Source: Astropecten irregularis (taxonomy: Eukaryota > Echinodermata > Asteroidea > Paxillosida > Astropectinidae). Taken from it: a stretch of DNA of 64,000 bases. Below the pieces are notes generated by a model. That model was not told the DNA's origin and did not search any database. It saw only the letters and a program-made list of their open reading frames with translations. Location: the NCBI GenBank assembly GCA_963971285.1, contig OZ020265.1, forward strand, positions 3,264,270-3,328,269. The letters are read 5' to 3'. Positions within the stretch are counted from its first letter, which is position 1; every line of letters begins with the position of its first letter. The position numbers and the translations under genes were made by a program. Below, one piece after another: positions 1 through 23,494 of the stretch.

Positions 1-160
1 GTTGCCCCACGCCCGCTGGATCCGACCCCCCCCCCCGCATTTCTCATATTTTGCAAATCTCCAGTTTTGAAAAAATTCCGGATGCCCCCCACAAAATTCC
101 AAGGCCCCCCCCAGTGCCCCCCTGCTGAAAAAAATCCTAGCTACGCCGCTGCTCAGTCAT
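1..160. repeat. C-tract-rich dispersed repeat fragment
   Basis: Several long C runs alternate with short A/T-rich segments, and the block ends in a 'ctagctacgccgctg' phrase of the type seen at the end of dispersed repeats in invertebrate genomes. No coding potential is visible. The left end lies outside the window. Confidence 0.4.
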
Positions 161-802
161 TAATTAATTAAACTCATTTTTAAATTGTAGCGAAGGTTAT
201 AATTATTATTGTTTATTGATGCCATATCAATAATATCACAATACAAGATGGGCAAAGGAGAAGCAAAAGCGATGACAGTCACTGCATGGCAACATCAAGT
301 ATAGTGGAAATTAATAATATAAAATATAACATACAAATATGAATTATTATTATTTTTATAAATAAAAGCAATACAAAATATTTCCAAACAAGGCAAGTAA
401 TAATTTTGAAACTTGTAACAACAAAATAAAAGAAGTTGAAGGCAACTAAATAAATATGATGACCCATTGATCAACCGAAAAAAGGGATAAGGATCGGCCG
501 CCGGCATTAGTCTATTAGGCTTTTATCTCAGGCACACACAATAGTACAATACATTTCCATTTGAGAGAATTCTTCACCATTGGCCTGATGATGAGCACTT
601 CCTCCATGCTCAAACTGTTCTTCACTCTTCAGTCGGTTGATATTCTGGATGGATTTTGACTGGCGCGTTGCTTTTATGAAGCCAGTTTCAGTTTGCTCAG
701 GCGGAAGCTCTTCAAATAGACACAGGAACTCAGTTTTCCTGTCTCGGCCGTACGGTGACCACTTTTAGAGAAAATAGTGAAAAAATGCTCACGAGGCCCA
801 CA
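161..802. other. AT-rich stretch with no recognisable gene
   Basis: The stretch is AT-rich. Short open frames on the - strand (279-507) have low-complexity translations dominated by F, I, Y and L, as expected of AT-rich non-coding DNA. Around 560-790 the composition is more balanced, but I could not assign a protein. Confidence 0.4.
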
Positions 803-1078
803 CGGTGGCGTCACAATTAATATAAGGGAAAAACGGCGTCCGGGGCAAGCGCTAAAATTGCGCCCCTAATTCCAACCAGGCTGATGCCAATGACAACAGG
901 AAATATTTAAAATTGATTTTTTTTTCTTTCTTTTTCAAAATTCATCGGATTAGATTTCCAATAACTTCAACCGAACAGCTCCTTTGTTTGCCTTTGCATT
1001 TGTTTGCCCCCCCCCCCCAAAAAAAGTGACGCCAGGGGCCATGTGCCCCATGCCCACCCTGGTTATGCCACTGAGTAG
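803..1078. repeat. Dispersed repeat R1, copy 1 (second copy at 62651-62930)
   Basis: This segment shares order and wording with 62651-62930: a 'cggggcaagc' block, 'gcccctaattccaac', 'tgatgccaatgac', 'ggattagatttccaataact', then a closing G/C-rich block near 'gccccatgccc'. Each end carries a GCGCC/GGGGC-rich segment, so it may be a short inverted-repeat element. No coding content. Confidence 0.6.
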
Positions 1079-1305
1079 GCACCCTTCATTCAATTCAATT
1101 CAATGTTTTTAATTGAAGTGTAAAATTAATGATATGCGAATTTCTTGGTGACTTGTGATGTTTTGTGATTTAGATTTTTCGGCGTTTTTTTTTTACCATT
1201 TGTTGGTTTACATTCATGCTAAGTAAAGGGCGCGTGCATGTGCAACATTGGAAGACTGGTTCCCGTTCCCTACAGTAGTCTCCTGACGTCTATATCGTCA
1301 CCAGT

Positions 1306-1560
1306 CTACAACATTGGTAACAAACCAAATCACTGAAAAATGTTAACAGATTTGTAGTATAACTTTCAGAGTATGGAGATGGTACTAGTAGAAAAATACA
1401 GTTAAAATATTTCCGCCTAAAATGGTGTTTTTATCCAGAAATTAGGAAAACAAAGACCGAAAACAGTAATTGATCTCGGGTATCACCTTACCATTATTTT
1501 ATAAGAAAAAATTAGTCGATTTTACGCAATTTTCTCGTCCCTCAGAATGTCCGATTGAGC
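1306..1560. mobile_element. Family A MITE (TTAA/Kolobok-type), diverged copy
   Basis: It begins with 'acaacattggtaa', the inner part of the terminal inverted repeat of the intact copy at 58222-58563. It then carries the family interior ('tatggagatggtactagtag', 'aaaatatttccgcctaaaatg'). The right end is unclear. Confidence 0.5.
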
Positions 1561-2500
1561 TGTTCACAGGTGTGTTATTTTATTTACATAAATGATTCGG
1601 GCCCTCCTATAAACCTTAAGCATTTTATTTACAGTGATTAGACAAAGCGTAATTGCTGTTCTTTACCTTTACCAAATACCAATCATGTATTATATTAAAA
1701 GCCACAAAATTATCTCCTCTTTCCAATGAATGATTAGTCAGCCATCCATGACCGTATATGAGTAATATTCGAGATAATTATACGTGGCTTTATAACGTGA
1801 CTCACTTTGGTGTAACACAATCCTCACAAAATTGAAATTAAATCTTAATTGTTGCACTTGCTTAAATCTCTTTCGAGATCCATACACACTCGGGGAAATG
1901 TTATGTCCCATACGCCGTGAGCCCGTGACGATGCACTTTTTAGTGAGAAGACGTAGTTTCGAGGTTTATAACTTGTATAAAATTATATGCGAAATTCTCG
2001 TACTTGAATGTTTTGATGTAGTTTTTTGACGTTTTTTTGCCGTTTAGTGTCGGAATTGTCACCGTTGAACTTCATCCGGAATTTGATTAAAATTTAAAAA
2101 TTGGAGATCATGTTATGAGATTGAACGCATTATGCATCATTAATTTTGCCTGAATTCAAACACATTCATCATCCACACCGTGAAATGATTTTTATCAGTC
2201 AGGTGTGAATAATATTCCGACCGTAATATTGGCAGTATTTGGCCTCAGTCTTATAGCCAATCGTAGTTGAGTTTCACGATGCACTGCATGAAACGTGCAT
2301 CGTATGCACACACTGTGCATGTGGCACTTGACGTTTATTTTTTGGACGGTTCAAATGTTCCCTGGTAACCTTCTACATTATTGTTGATTGTGCGAACACA
2401 CACGTACAGCATTCCCATAGCAATACTAACAATAGCGCACGGATTACCAGCGTAATTTAAAGCCCACTGACTATGATGTCAAAGGTTATCATTAAAGGCC
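1561..2500. other. Upstream region of PLK1, no gene seen
   Basis: AT-rich DNA without convincing codon structure. A lone CCAAT pentamer lies at 2257-2261 in addition to the closely spaced pair nearer the start codon. I see no exon here. Confidence 0.4.
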
Positions 2501-2508
2501 CGTATTAG

Positions 2509-2545
2509 CCAATCAGCAGTCAGTAAGCGGCATCCATTGACCAAT
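2509..2545 (+). promoter_or_regulatory. Pair of CCAAT boxes in the PLK1 promoter
   Basis: Two CCAAT pentamers lie at 2509-2513 and 2541-2545, 32 bp apart (about three helical turns). That spacing is typical of NF-Y sites in G2/M genes. The pair sits about 230-260 bp before the PLK1 start codon in a locally less AT-rich stretch. NF-Y binding is inferred. Confidence 0.55.
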
Positions 2546-2606
2546 CACAGTGCGTCATTCACGAGGCGGCCGTTTTTGAGCATTTGGCAAGAACACAAAC
2601 TGCAGC

Positions 2607-2612
2607 TTTGAA
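2607..2612 (+). promoter_or_regulatory. CHR-like element (TTTGAA)
   Basis: TTTGAA at 2607-2612, about 60 bp downstream of the CCAAT pair, matches the cell-cycle genes homology region bound by DREAM/MuvB complexes. Vertebrate PLK1 promoters use a CHR with CCAAT boxes. A hexamer alone is weak evidence; the arrangement gives it weight. Confidence 0.4.
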
Positions 2613-2770
2613 TCAATGAGAGCAACAGTCGCAATAACACAACAACTGCCGCCGGTTTTACCCCCATTTCTCTCCAAAATTTGATGTTTTACAAGTATTA
2701 AATTGGTAGTCCGAATTCTCCATAACTTTCCTGATATTCTGCCGACTGTTTTCGTGAAATACTGATCACA

Positions 2771-14005
<11,235 letters not shown>

Positions 14006-14045
14006 GCAGATAATACAACTGCTTGCACCAATAACTAATGACATA

Positions 14046-14222
14046 CAGTGGATTGAACGCCGCTATAACAAGCATGGCGGGACGCACATGTATTGTCCAT
14101 TATTATAGTGGTTGTTCATTATAGTGATTCAAAGAACCATATTGAGTATGTATTGTAAACACACAAAATGGGAGCCAAGGATGATTTGGTACAGCGGTGT
14201 TCATTATAGTGGCGTTCCACTG
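14046..14222. mobile_element. pogo/Tigger-like MITE in the PLK1 3' region
   Basis: 177 bp with inverted ends 'cagtggattgaacgccgct' and 'tagtggcgttccactg'. The interior has paired 'ttcattatagtg' segments. CAGTGG..CCACTG termini with TATAA-rich subterminal DNA resemble Tigger-type ends. It is flanked by TA on the left and CA on the right, so any TA duplication is no longer perfect. Confidence 0.6.
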
Positions 14223-15899
14223 CACATTGTATGGTGCATGCAGGGCTAAAACATATTTTCAAATGAATTCACTTGTAGAATTTCTATAAGCAAGTCACCT
14301 TGTCTTTGCAACATTCTTTACAACAGAATATCAATTGCAAACAATTTCAGTTTTGGTAGTTTTTAGATGATGTTATCTTCATGAAGAGGAAAATTAGATT
14401 GACCTACATACACTGACAGACAGTTTTTGTCAAATTAAAGTAAAAACAGAGTACAGGTATATATAAACATTTTTAAAATGGAAAATCAGAAGTCCTAAAT
14501 ATGCTGTATCAGAATTAAACATAAATGTTTTAACAGTGAAATGTGCACTGGACTTGTTCCATTTTAAAGTGACAATTACACTTGTTGCATAATGAAGCAC
14601 TTGACGGTTAAGACAAGATTTCATGTTTCACATAAAGATTTGGCTTGATATGTGACTCACTTGATCTGTTTCTATACATTGCCACTGGTATTGCATCGAT
14701 CTGCATTTTTGCAATTACAGTACACTGTACTACTAATTTTCTGTTTCCAGAAACTTGTATTCAAATTTAGAAATAAGAGAAAACTCAGACATTTATATGA
14801 ATGCAGTTTTGTACATTGTATATCGGCTTAAAAACTGACTCAAGAAAACGAAGCACAATATGTAACAGCACTTATATTAGGCCTATGTTACAATTAATAA
14901 ATAACACACAATACTTGGGTAGATATGATTTGTTTCCATAATTATGCATTTAGTTAAATTGTTGAATTATTAGATTTTCTTTGACAATTCTGATTTTATT
15001 TGATATGCTGTACATTTCAGATTCAAATTCAGTTTATCATATTGCGGACCAGAAAGGTCTCATATCTCACAATGAAGAGTCTTAATAACATAAACATTAA
15101 GTTTCCTAATTATTTGCACAATGGTAGTATAATTAGATTGACAAGATTTAAACGATAATTGACTCCATAAACTTCAAGCGGGTGTTTTAATAATACCATT
15201 ATGCACAGATGTTTGCCAGGTAGAGAGTAATCATGGCAAATAGAGATCATAAACTGAGTGGCTTTAGTTTAGTCTTAAAGCTATGTATGCCTGGTTATTT
15301 CAATGTGATCAAATCAACATTGTAAATTTCATAATGTCATATTTTTTTGTGCTTCAACTATAAAATTGCTCAGCTTATAAATGTTAGTATCAGGCTTCAG
15401 GCAAATTGAATTTCTGTAATTGAGAAGATTGTAAAGGAATGGTACTAATGCAGCCAAGTAGGTTTGCTACGTGCTAAGAGACTGGTGTGATAATTAAATG
15501 TCGGATGACTGTACTATATTGTATATAATATGCATGTTCATGTACTCATAACTGTCTATATAAATGAACATGCATTTTGAGATTGAATAATTATTGTAGA
15601 TTGATATTGGATATGACAATGCAAGAGTTTGTTTGATGCTAAATGAACATGATGAATGGTTCTTGGAAAGAGTTGTCAAGTTATCTTCATGAAGACTCTG
15701 ATGATAGTGTACTGATTATGTACTGTGAATGTAACTTTGGTAGTTGAACTGAAATGTATAAAGTCGGCAGATTATGGCCCAATTTCCACATAGCGAGGCT
15801 TGCTGGATAATTATTAGTCACTGATATTCATTCTTAACGTTAATACCGGCCTAGTGCCAACATTCTACACTAGCCAAGTCATTAATATACAGTACCTAT

Positions 15900-16018
15900 A
15901 TGGCAGAAACATACTGTAAAACGTTTTTTTCCATTACCCTCTTTATACCCTGTAAGTTATAGGTAAATCTGTGAACATTTCTGTTCTGGTTTGAAACCTA
16001 TAATGTACAAGCCCTTTA
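15900..16018. mobile_element. Family A MITE, right-end fragment
   Basis: Holds the family right half: 'ccattaccctctttatacc', 'tgtaagttataggtaaatc', 'ttctgttctggtttg', ending 'tgtacaagccctttaa', where TTTAA recalls the TTAA target. Confidence 0.6.
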
Positions 16019-16357
16019 AAGAATAAATGCTTTGTATATAGTAATGAAAATAAACTTGAAGCAGTTTCTAAAGATTTTAACCTGTAACTTTCAAGGGATA
16101 TGGCTTCATGAAGGACCCTTGTACTTAGTTTAATTGATATACAACATGTAGTACCAATACACCACTGGCACATGATATGTGTGCAAGCTCCATGAAAGGT
16201 GCATGGTCTGTTCATCACTTATTCTCTCCCAAGCAAAATAAAACCAAGTTTCAAAATGAATGTTTGCTACTTTGCTTTGTCTATGTACATATTCCTGTTG
16301 ATGTTCTCACTTTGATACTACATGAATCATAGTAATAGTATACATGAACAAATAATG

Positions 16358-16505
16358 GATGTTTATTTGTGCAATGTAAGAATGTTTTCATGAGATGAAA
16401 GATGAAATGTACCATTCAACGAGCTCCAGGCGAGTTGAAACAACTCATGATATTTTCAACTCATGAAAATATTCTTTCCATTGTACAAATAAAAACACTC
16501 ATTTG
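16358..16505. mobile_element. Hairpin MITE
   Basis: Inverted halves: 'tgtttatttgtgcaatgta' and 'tgttttcatgag' on the left, 'ctcatgaaaatattc' and 'attgtacaaataaaaaca' on the right. About 148 bp. Confidence 0.6.
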
Positions 16506-16567
16506 TGTATATAACATAATTAACATCTAAGTACACCTGTACATCTTGAACACAAAATTACTAGAAC

Positions 16568-16720
16568 CAGGGGCCGATTTCACTAACGCTTTGCGATCAT
16601 CGTAAAGCACAAATCCATCGCTAAACGGAAAATTGCTACATAAAGTAGCGATCAATTGTCTGTCTAGCGATGGATTTGGGCTTTACGATGGTCGAAAAGC
16701 GTTAGTGAAATCGGCCCCTG
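16568..16720. mobile_element. Family B fold-back MITE, copy 2
   Basis: 153 bp, nearly a perfect palindrome. Ends are 'caggggccgatttcac' and 'gtgaaatcggcccctg'. The stem includes 'aacgctttgcgatcatcg' and its mirror. It is the best preserved copy with 17045-17195. Confidence 0.85.
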
Positions 16721-17044
16721 CTGCCATTTTAATACTGACCATTGGCAAAACACAGGCCCTCTGTTGACCAATATTGATGTCTTTTTCGTGCATTCGTCCA
16801 AACTGCATAAGACACAACATACAGTCAGACAACTATAACAAATTTCAACATTTATGCCGCAAGCCATGATGAAGTGTTTATCAAATATCATTTAATGATT
16901 GCTATGTTTTCCGACAGATGAATGCAGAAACTATGCAGAATGCTTTTCAAACTATCCAAAATCTAAGGGTTGGAACCGGATCAAACCCACATTTCAACCC
17001 CGAGCCAACCCGGATTGGATGACCTAACCAGATCAAAATCAACC

Positions 17045-17195
17045 CAGGGGCAGATTTCACTAACGCTTTGCGATCATCGCTAAAGCCCAAATCCATCGCT
17101 AAACAGAAAATTGCTACGCAAAGTAGCAATCGATTTCCATTTAGCGATAGATTTGGGCTTTAGCGATCGCAAAGCGTTAGTGAAATCTGCCCCTG
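17045..17195. mobile_element. Family B fold-back MITE, copy 3
   Basis: 151 bp with ends 'caggggcagatttcac' and 'gtgaaatctgcccctg' and the same stem as copy 2, only about 325 bp away in the same orientation. Confidence 0.85.
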
Positions 17196-18820
17196 GTAGG
17201 GACCATTGCTTTATAAAAATCTGAACCCGGTTCCAAACTGCATTTTTCATCATGATCCATGTCATATGAGCCAGTAGACCAAAAACTTGCCAGGCTGAAC
17301 TGAGTGGTTGGTTTCAACACAGATCGAAATGCAGTGGGAAAAGATTAAATGTTTGGGGAGGGTTGGGTGGAAATCTGCAACTCAAACAAAATGACAGCTA
17401 TTCGCATGATTACAGTAAAGAAAATTTATTCAAGTAACATGTGGTTCAAGCACACTCAGATTAAACAACATTATGGCAATAGTCTGAGCATAACATTGTG
17501 TATGAAAGTTTCATAAATGCAACAATAAATGTACATGTAAACATCTTGATAATGCACCTTTAGGACTTAGTGATGACAAGAAAAATTTCACATCATAACC
17601 CAAATTATTGAAAGGATGAAACATATAAGAAAGCAACGCAATAAAATACAAGGAAATATCAATAACGTGTTGTGGTATTAACCTCCTTACATGTTCTCAG
17701 ATCCGATTCATACTCACTGCGTATGCAGCGCTGTGTTCCATTCCCAGTGTCTACCCTGCCAGTAAAACACGCATTCTGTGCTGAAACAGAGCTAAACATT
17801 TGAAAATGAAAACATGTTTGTGCGCAACAATTTGACCAATATTCCCACAAGTTCACATATATTTAGCAACCGGCAGAAACTGACACGCAGCATAAATGCA
17901 GAGAATATGAACCAGCCTAAATAGGTTTCATCCCATTCAATCCAAGTAACAGCTTTAAATAATTACATGGTTTATTAAATGTTTTAACATTTAACTTTGA
18001 ACGTTTAATTCTTGCTTTAAATAATTTACAGAGTCATTGAAAAGTGAACAAAGAAAAATTTACTGGAGCCAGGGAGCAGCTAGGATTCAAATTCCAGTCA
18101 GTTTCTCTTGTGGTTACCGGTATTTTATAATTCCCAGAGAAATAATAAAGTGACGGTTTTCATTTTTCAGTGTTAACATCAAAAGGTACATGTACTAAAT
18201 GTAATTACAACATTTAATATGTGTCAATTACAATGTAGATTTAATTAGTGCTCGTAAATTTACAAACTTTATGGTGAATTTTATAACCTCATTTGTTTAT
18301 TTGATATGACCATTCCTACCACAGCATTCGATATATATCGGTTGACTGACACCTCACCAAGATTGCCTGTTACAACTTGTTATTGGTTATTAAACATACT
18401 TTAATGTAATACCCCTTGGGCTTTTATGTGGTCCCATTATAAACGAACAAGAACCTTTTGTGGTATGAGGTACTGTATATGTAGCCCTCAGGCATGTCAG
18501 GTGAGTATAAAGTAAAAAATGAAGTAAAGATGATGAGTAAGTAAAGAGATGAACATAACAAATTTCTGCTTTATTTAAACCTGCCTATTGAGTCTTAGGG
18601 CTGCAATGCATCATAACTCATGTACTATGATTGATAGTACAATGTAAGTTATGATGAGTTTGGTGTAATCAACCCCAGGAGGATGGATGGCATAGTTACA
18701 GCCCTGCATTTCATTGTCAAGCAGTTGCAGTATACATAATACATGTATAAGGAGGACTTCAAATGATGATCTTGAAACTGAATTTGCTTATTTCCAAACT
18801 GAATTGAAGAGTTAATGATG
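17196..18820. other. Intergenic DNA with MITE scraps, no gene
   Basis: A family F end ('gtcattgaaaagtgaacaaag') lies at 18031-18065 and a family C-like fragment ('gggctgcaatgcatcataac' to 'tcaaccccagg') at about 18597-18680. The rest is AT-rich and I see no exon with conserved protein content. Confidence 0.45.
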
Positions 18821-19536
18821 TATGGACAAATATTGCCTGTTTGAAAAATTCATCTGGACAACCCAGAACCCTTTCATGAGGGCCATCTTCAGCATTAGGC
18901 TCAGCAGTGACACAAACAAGAGCACATTTAGCCCAGTTAGAAAAAAAACAACAGTACAGTGTTCAGGCTCAGCCTTAAGAGATCAGCTCAGCTGGAGGAG
19001 AACAAGATCCAAGCCAACGTTGAGCGCTTTGAACAGACTGAAACCCTATCAGACATTACCCTCAAAAAGTCCTTTACAGAGTAGAGGTATGACATGCCAC
19101 CAGAAAAAAACTCAGTGACTACCTTTTGCAATCCTGTAAACAGTGGCAGCAGCCATATCAGGATCAGAGTATCAGAAGTACAATTGTAATAGTACGTATG
19201 AATTGCTACAAAATAAAAATGTGAAAAACACGAACAGTGAAAACAAGTTTTTTAACGGAATATCTAAATGTTAAAGGTAGAATGGTAGGATTGTGAGGTT
19301 GGTAGCCATGCTACTACATGGAATGATTGGTGACAAACAGTGAGTATTGAGGGCAACAATGCCCAGGAATAGTTACATGTATTAAACAAAGTACTGGTGA
19401 AGTTGTGAAGAGGATGTGTACTCATTGACAGCAATGTTGCTTTGAACATTACATGTTTGTTAAACTGTTAAGGAAATTCCACAATCATGTACATAGGAAA
19501 TGTACTGTATCCTTAAATTCTACAAGGAAGGAACCT

Positions 19537-19760
19537 GGCACGATGTGTGGTTGCTGGTTGCAGCATAACAAAAAGAATCAATTAAAGTCTTCACAAATTC
19601 CTGAAAGATGAAAAACTGTTGAGAATTTGGACAACGAGAGTCCAACTCACACGACCGAAATTCGGAACCATCGGCAAGAACCGTAATTTGCAGTGTACAC
19701 TTCCATGACTTCGATTTATAACTTGCACTCCATGAGTCATTTGAAATTATAAGGGCAAAA
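19537..19760 (+). pseudogene. THAP-like zinc-finger relic
   Basis: On the + strand the translation begins C-VVAG-C followed by a serine-leucine-histidine-lysine-phenylalanine stretch and an RIWTTRVQL segment, matching the start of a THAP (C2CH) DNA-binding domain. A nearby HFHDFDL-like segment in another frame recalls the domain's C-terminal HF motif. A stop codon (TAA, codon 15 of this frame) and the frame change show it is dead. THAP domains sit at the N-terminus of P-element and Kolobok-type transposases, which fits the Kolobok-like piece at 22.5 kb, but the two are not joined here. Confidence 0.5.
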
Positions 19761-20662
19761 AAACATAAGAAGAATGCCATTCCGTCATTCATCAAACCCA
19801 GAAAACCACTGACGGAAACTGCAAAACGGGGGAAACGTCAGAAAAATAAACGGGTGATTTGAAGAAGTGTCCAGAAATTGAGCACCCCCAATACCAAATG
19901 TAACTTTGGTAATTATAATCTGAGAAAATCTTGCCAAGTAGGGCACCCTGACTAGGTTATACCAAGGTCTACAGTATGTTTAGTGATTAAGAACCAGCTT
20001 GCTTGCTAATGTGAATAACAAGCAATGACGATGATACTTATTATTGTAATTGTCATCATTTCAGGGGATGCTTTGGCATTTTAGTGATTATCATTAGGCC
20101 TGTGTGTTATAGTTACTGTGATCATAATGGCTATTTACTTTGTAATTAATCACCTTGCCATTGTCAATTTCATTAATATCAACCTCAATCTAAGCTATTT
20201 TTGTTCACTGTTTACACTGTACACATACTGTATGTAAGGATAACGTATGTAAATGTTTTTTTCTTTTGTTAAAAGATTTTAGCAACAGTCTAACCATCCA
20301 TGGTCTGACGGATGATAGGCTAGGCCCGCCATTTGCCACATCAGGGTCAAACTCTTTGTGGAAAATAATGCCATGGGTCGCCACCTTAGGAAAAACGTGA
20401 TCAATAATAGGAAAGAGCGGAAACACCAACAAAAAGCAAAGAAATGTAGCTTTTCTCTAAAACACGCTGTTACGACATAATCAACACGAGACGAAAGGTG
20501 TGAAATTGATGTCAATATGTCGCCGTCATCCAAATTTGGCGACAATTCAATATGTAATACGCCTTCTGACGAAATGTCTTCAGCTAAGTGAACGGCTATA
20601 ACTACTACAACTTAAGCAGTGCTCCGATGTGATGCAACGGATAAAAACCGAGTTATTACTGA

Positions 20663-20846
20663 TAGTCTTGAAAAGTCCACTTTCCTGCCATTACAATTAA
20701 GTGACAATGGTGGTTACCTTAGTTGTGACCTGTGAATCTCCTCTTGACGTGACCGTCCACATTAACTACACACAGATCACCGATATAAAGATGACGACAA
20801 CTGTCACTCATTTGTAATGGCAGCAAAATGGACTTTTCAAGACAAT
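20663..20846. mobile_element. Family I hairpin MITE
   Basis: Inverted ends 'gtcttgaaaagtccacttt' and 'aatggacttttcaagac', each followed inward by 'ctgccattacaa'/'ttgtaatggcag'. About 184 bp. A half copy lies at 47626-47700. Confidence 0.75.
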
Positions 20847-21029
20847 TCAAGATTTTTCAAGTAATTGCTCGGTGATGCATGAATGGATTTCATTGAAATT
20901 TGGTCAGAATTTACCCAGTGAGATACTGAATGCAATAGGCTAAACATCAAATACCCGGTAGTGAAAACATACAATTTCTTTTCATAATTTTTTTAAAATG
21001 AGGATAATTTTTTTTGGGGGGGACACAAC

Positions 21030-21165
21030 TTAATGTCATTCTTTTTGTCAAAGAAATGCAGATTCATGGGAAGAAATATCACGGAAGATACAGTTACAAT
21101 CATCTGTGAAAATTTCAGTCCCATCGATATACCCTGTACAAACACACTTAATAGAAAAGGTTTCC
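21030..21165. mobile_element. Family A MITE, internal fragment
   Basis: Carries 'gtcaaagaaatgcagattca', 'gaagatacagttacaatcat' and 'ctgtgaaaatttcagtccc', the same order as in 46255-46400 and 56798-57156. Confidence 0.5.
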
Positions 21166-21189
21166 TTTTGTATTTTTCTTTCTCATTAT

Positions 21190-22150
21190 AGGAAGATGTC
21201 TGTGCACAGAATCCATTACCAGGATACAGGCAAGTAGAGACACTTAGCAGGCTGTTGGCAGACATACATGTAGCAGAATATGATGGAAAGCTGTCCTTGT
21301 CCTGTAAAGACAAGGACAGCTGTGGTTGATGCTTGGAATGCACTGCAACCACATGATAAGAATCCAAAGGAGTTGAAGGCTATGTATAATTCACACTGGG
21401 GAAACACTCTGTATGGGCGGACCAAAGGAGATGACATGAATGATGCGGCTATTGCCCAAAGAATTCAATTCAGGCACAGATATACTCCTGCACAACTCAT
21501 TGATGCAAAAACAAATAGACTTCTGTACTGTTGATTCTCAGCTAAAAGAATACCACCGAACGAAGCGTGTCATTTGTCAGCTTGGTGAGGAGACATTTCA
21601 GCTAAGCAGGTGGAGCAGGTTGTTGGCTTCTGCCAAGGTGTTGGATTTCTCGTTCTTGTTGGCCAGGTTGTATGGTGGACCAGTGGTTCCTGGTTGAACA
21701 GGGTATAACATCATTATCCACAACTATGCTGTTCAGAAAACTGCACTGCATTATCTTCCTGCCATTGAGGCTTCATCAACAGACATGTCAACAGTGAACA
21801 CCATCATCCACCGCAGTCTGGACATTGCCAGTCAGAGGGACCAATGACTTTCGGGAATTGATAAAATTTCAAAGCACTGAAAGTCACATTCCAAGAAACA
21901 TAACAAGCAGTGATGTTCTGTGTGAAGGCACCATAAGACACAAGACACGTGAGCTGCTTTGTAGCAAACCTAGATGCAGTGTATGCCAAATCCACAGAAG
22001 TGAACTTATAAAACTGCACAGCCGTCAAACATCAAAGTCGACATTGGTTTCAGTGTCATCATCAGTGCTGAATAAGACAATGACCTGTGAGTGAGCAGCT
22101 GAAACAGAAGATGTCCCTACTGCAGTGTGAGAGACGTGCCTTACAGACTA
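21190..22150 (+). pseudogene. Relic of an unnamed amplified transposon protein (copy 1)
   Basis: Translated pieces include a GDDMNDAAIAQRIQFRHRYT segment (about 21430-21490) and, after 21700, a NIIIHNYAVQKTALHYLPAI stretch followed by TDMSTVNTIIHRSLDIAS. From memory this is the middle of a protein repeated many times in cnidarian, lancelet and mollusc genomes; I cannot name the superfamily with confidence. Reading is interrupted repeatedly, so it is non-functional. The part 21585-21830 is nearly repeated at 23495-23745, and 21868-22150 at 27307-27590. Confidence 0.5.
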
Positions 22151-22289
22151 CTGGCCTGAGTTGAATTTTTTGAGAATTTTTATCGACAGACATGCCTGGA
22201 AATTGCATGGTTGATTGCAGTAGAGGATGAAGCCTACGTGCATTTGCTGCTCCTTGTTAGCATGTTCCTCCCCAACAGGAACCAAAATA

Positions 22290-22762
22290 TTTTGAATTTC
22301 AATCATCGCTGATGAAACTTATTTCACCGTGTCAGTCCTGCACTTCTACATGCATGATGTCGACAAGAAATTGGATCATTTCTTGAAATCCGACAACACT
22401 GCCCAAAGTGTGGGTAGAGATTTCAATGGGAATCACAACCCTGGCTAGCATCAATGCCTGCGGGCAATATACTCATTTCAGCGACAATTCTATTCGCTGG
22501 TGCAAGCCCGGCACAGGCCCTGCGGGTGCTGAGTAGCATTTGTGTACAGTGTCCATCAGTACAGACTTACTATGATCACCAGGCCAAATTCCTTGTTCCA
22601 GCTGTGGATGCAGTTTGGCTGAGCCACCTCGCTGAGATACGTGATGATGGGACACCGTTAATGATTGGTGGAGATGGGAAAGCAGACAGTCTGGGGCATT
22701 CAGCCAAATATGGCACATACACTGTACACTGCCATAGAACTGAGAGTCAACAAAAGCTGTAA
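22290..22762 (+). pseudogene. Kolobok-like transposase fragment
   Basis: An open stretch from 22454 encodes MPAGNILISATILFAGASP, then GGDGKADSLGHSAKYGTYT near its end. These match the region around the first catalytic aspartate of a large transposase family in animals, usually with a THAP finger at the N-terminus, which I take to be Kolobok (TTAA target). Only about 100 residues remain; the later catalytic part is absent downstream. Family A MITEs in this window have TTAA-type ends and could be non-autonomous relatives. The superfamily name is from memory. Confidence 0.5.
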
Positions 22763-22874
22763 GACATTCATTGTGCAATATACATTGACTGTACTTGAAT
22801 CCTTTTGAAGGTTGTGCATGCACACAGTACAGCATTATACCATTGAGATTGGTTAAGCACGAGGGCAGCAGCAC

Positions 22875-23100
22875 ACTTGGAACGAAATAGTTGCACTTTC
22901 ACCATTCAGAAAGTTGTGTGTCCTTTAACCATTTGCTGCAAACCTATGACTGATGTGAGCTGGCAATGCCAACGAAAACGGCCTATTCAGGTCAGCAAAT
23001 CTTCCAGATGCAGTGAAGTAGGAGCAATGCAGAATACAGCAAGCTCATCTGGAGAATGTTGCTTGAGAAAGAACCTTCTACATGGACCTTGGTCAGCATG
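22875..23100 (+). pseudogene. Relic with CWQCQR motif (copy 1)
   Basis: A translated segment with PMTDVSWQCQRKRP, then a residue pattern ending in LEKE, repeated at 24275-24490 as PMTDVCWQCQRNNG..SANLPDAVK. It resembles a zinc-binding segment found in amplified transposon proteins of marine invertebrates. Unnamed and dead. Confidence 0.35.
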
Positions 23101-23494
23101 CAAGGGTGGCAACAGAGCAGAAAGGGGTTACTCCAACACTCCTTACACCAGCAACATAGACATGCACTATTCATTGGACTATGCTCAACAACACTTTCCT
23201 TCTTACAAAATCAAGCCTGGCCCAATGAGGCAATCCGTGGTCGACTGTGGACCGACGAGGAGTTAGGATTATTTATCCACATATAGGCAACCCAAGAAAT
23301 TATGAATGAACTTGATGGCACCACCCGGACCACTGCCGTGTTCATGACAATTTCTACTAAGCTGCAAGAGCAAAAGTTTGTGAAGATCGCAAAGGAAATA
23401 AAGAACAAAATGAAGAACTTAAAACGGGACTATAAAAAGTCATCAGTCATAACCGGCGTAGTGGAGTTGCCCTGAAACATACCCCACTCCAGGA

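Larger units (their letters stand above)
14006..16260 (+). other. Probable PLK1 3' untranslated region
   Basis: AT-rich DNA after the PLK1 stop with no further open frame of note. AATAAA hexamers lie at 14897-14902, 16022-16027 and 16237-16242. The last is followed within 40 bp by T/GT-rich sequence and would be a reasonable distal polyadenylation site. Which signal is used cannot be told from sequence. A pogo-like MITE (14046-14222) would fall inside the mRNA. Confidence 0.35.

Noticed and set aside
22454-22762. Functional host gene encoding MPAGNILISATILFAG...
   Set aside because: It is a ~100-residue slice of a transposase-type protein, with neither the N-terminal finger nor the remaining catalytic part in frame.
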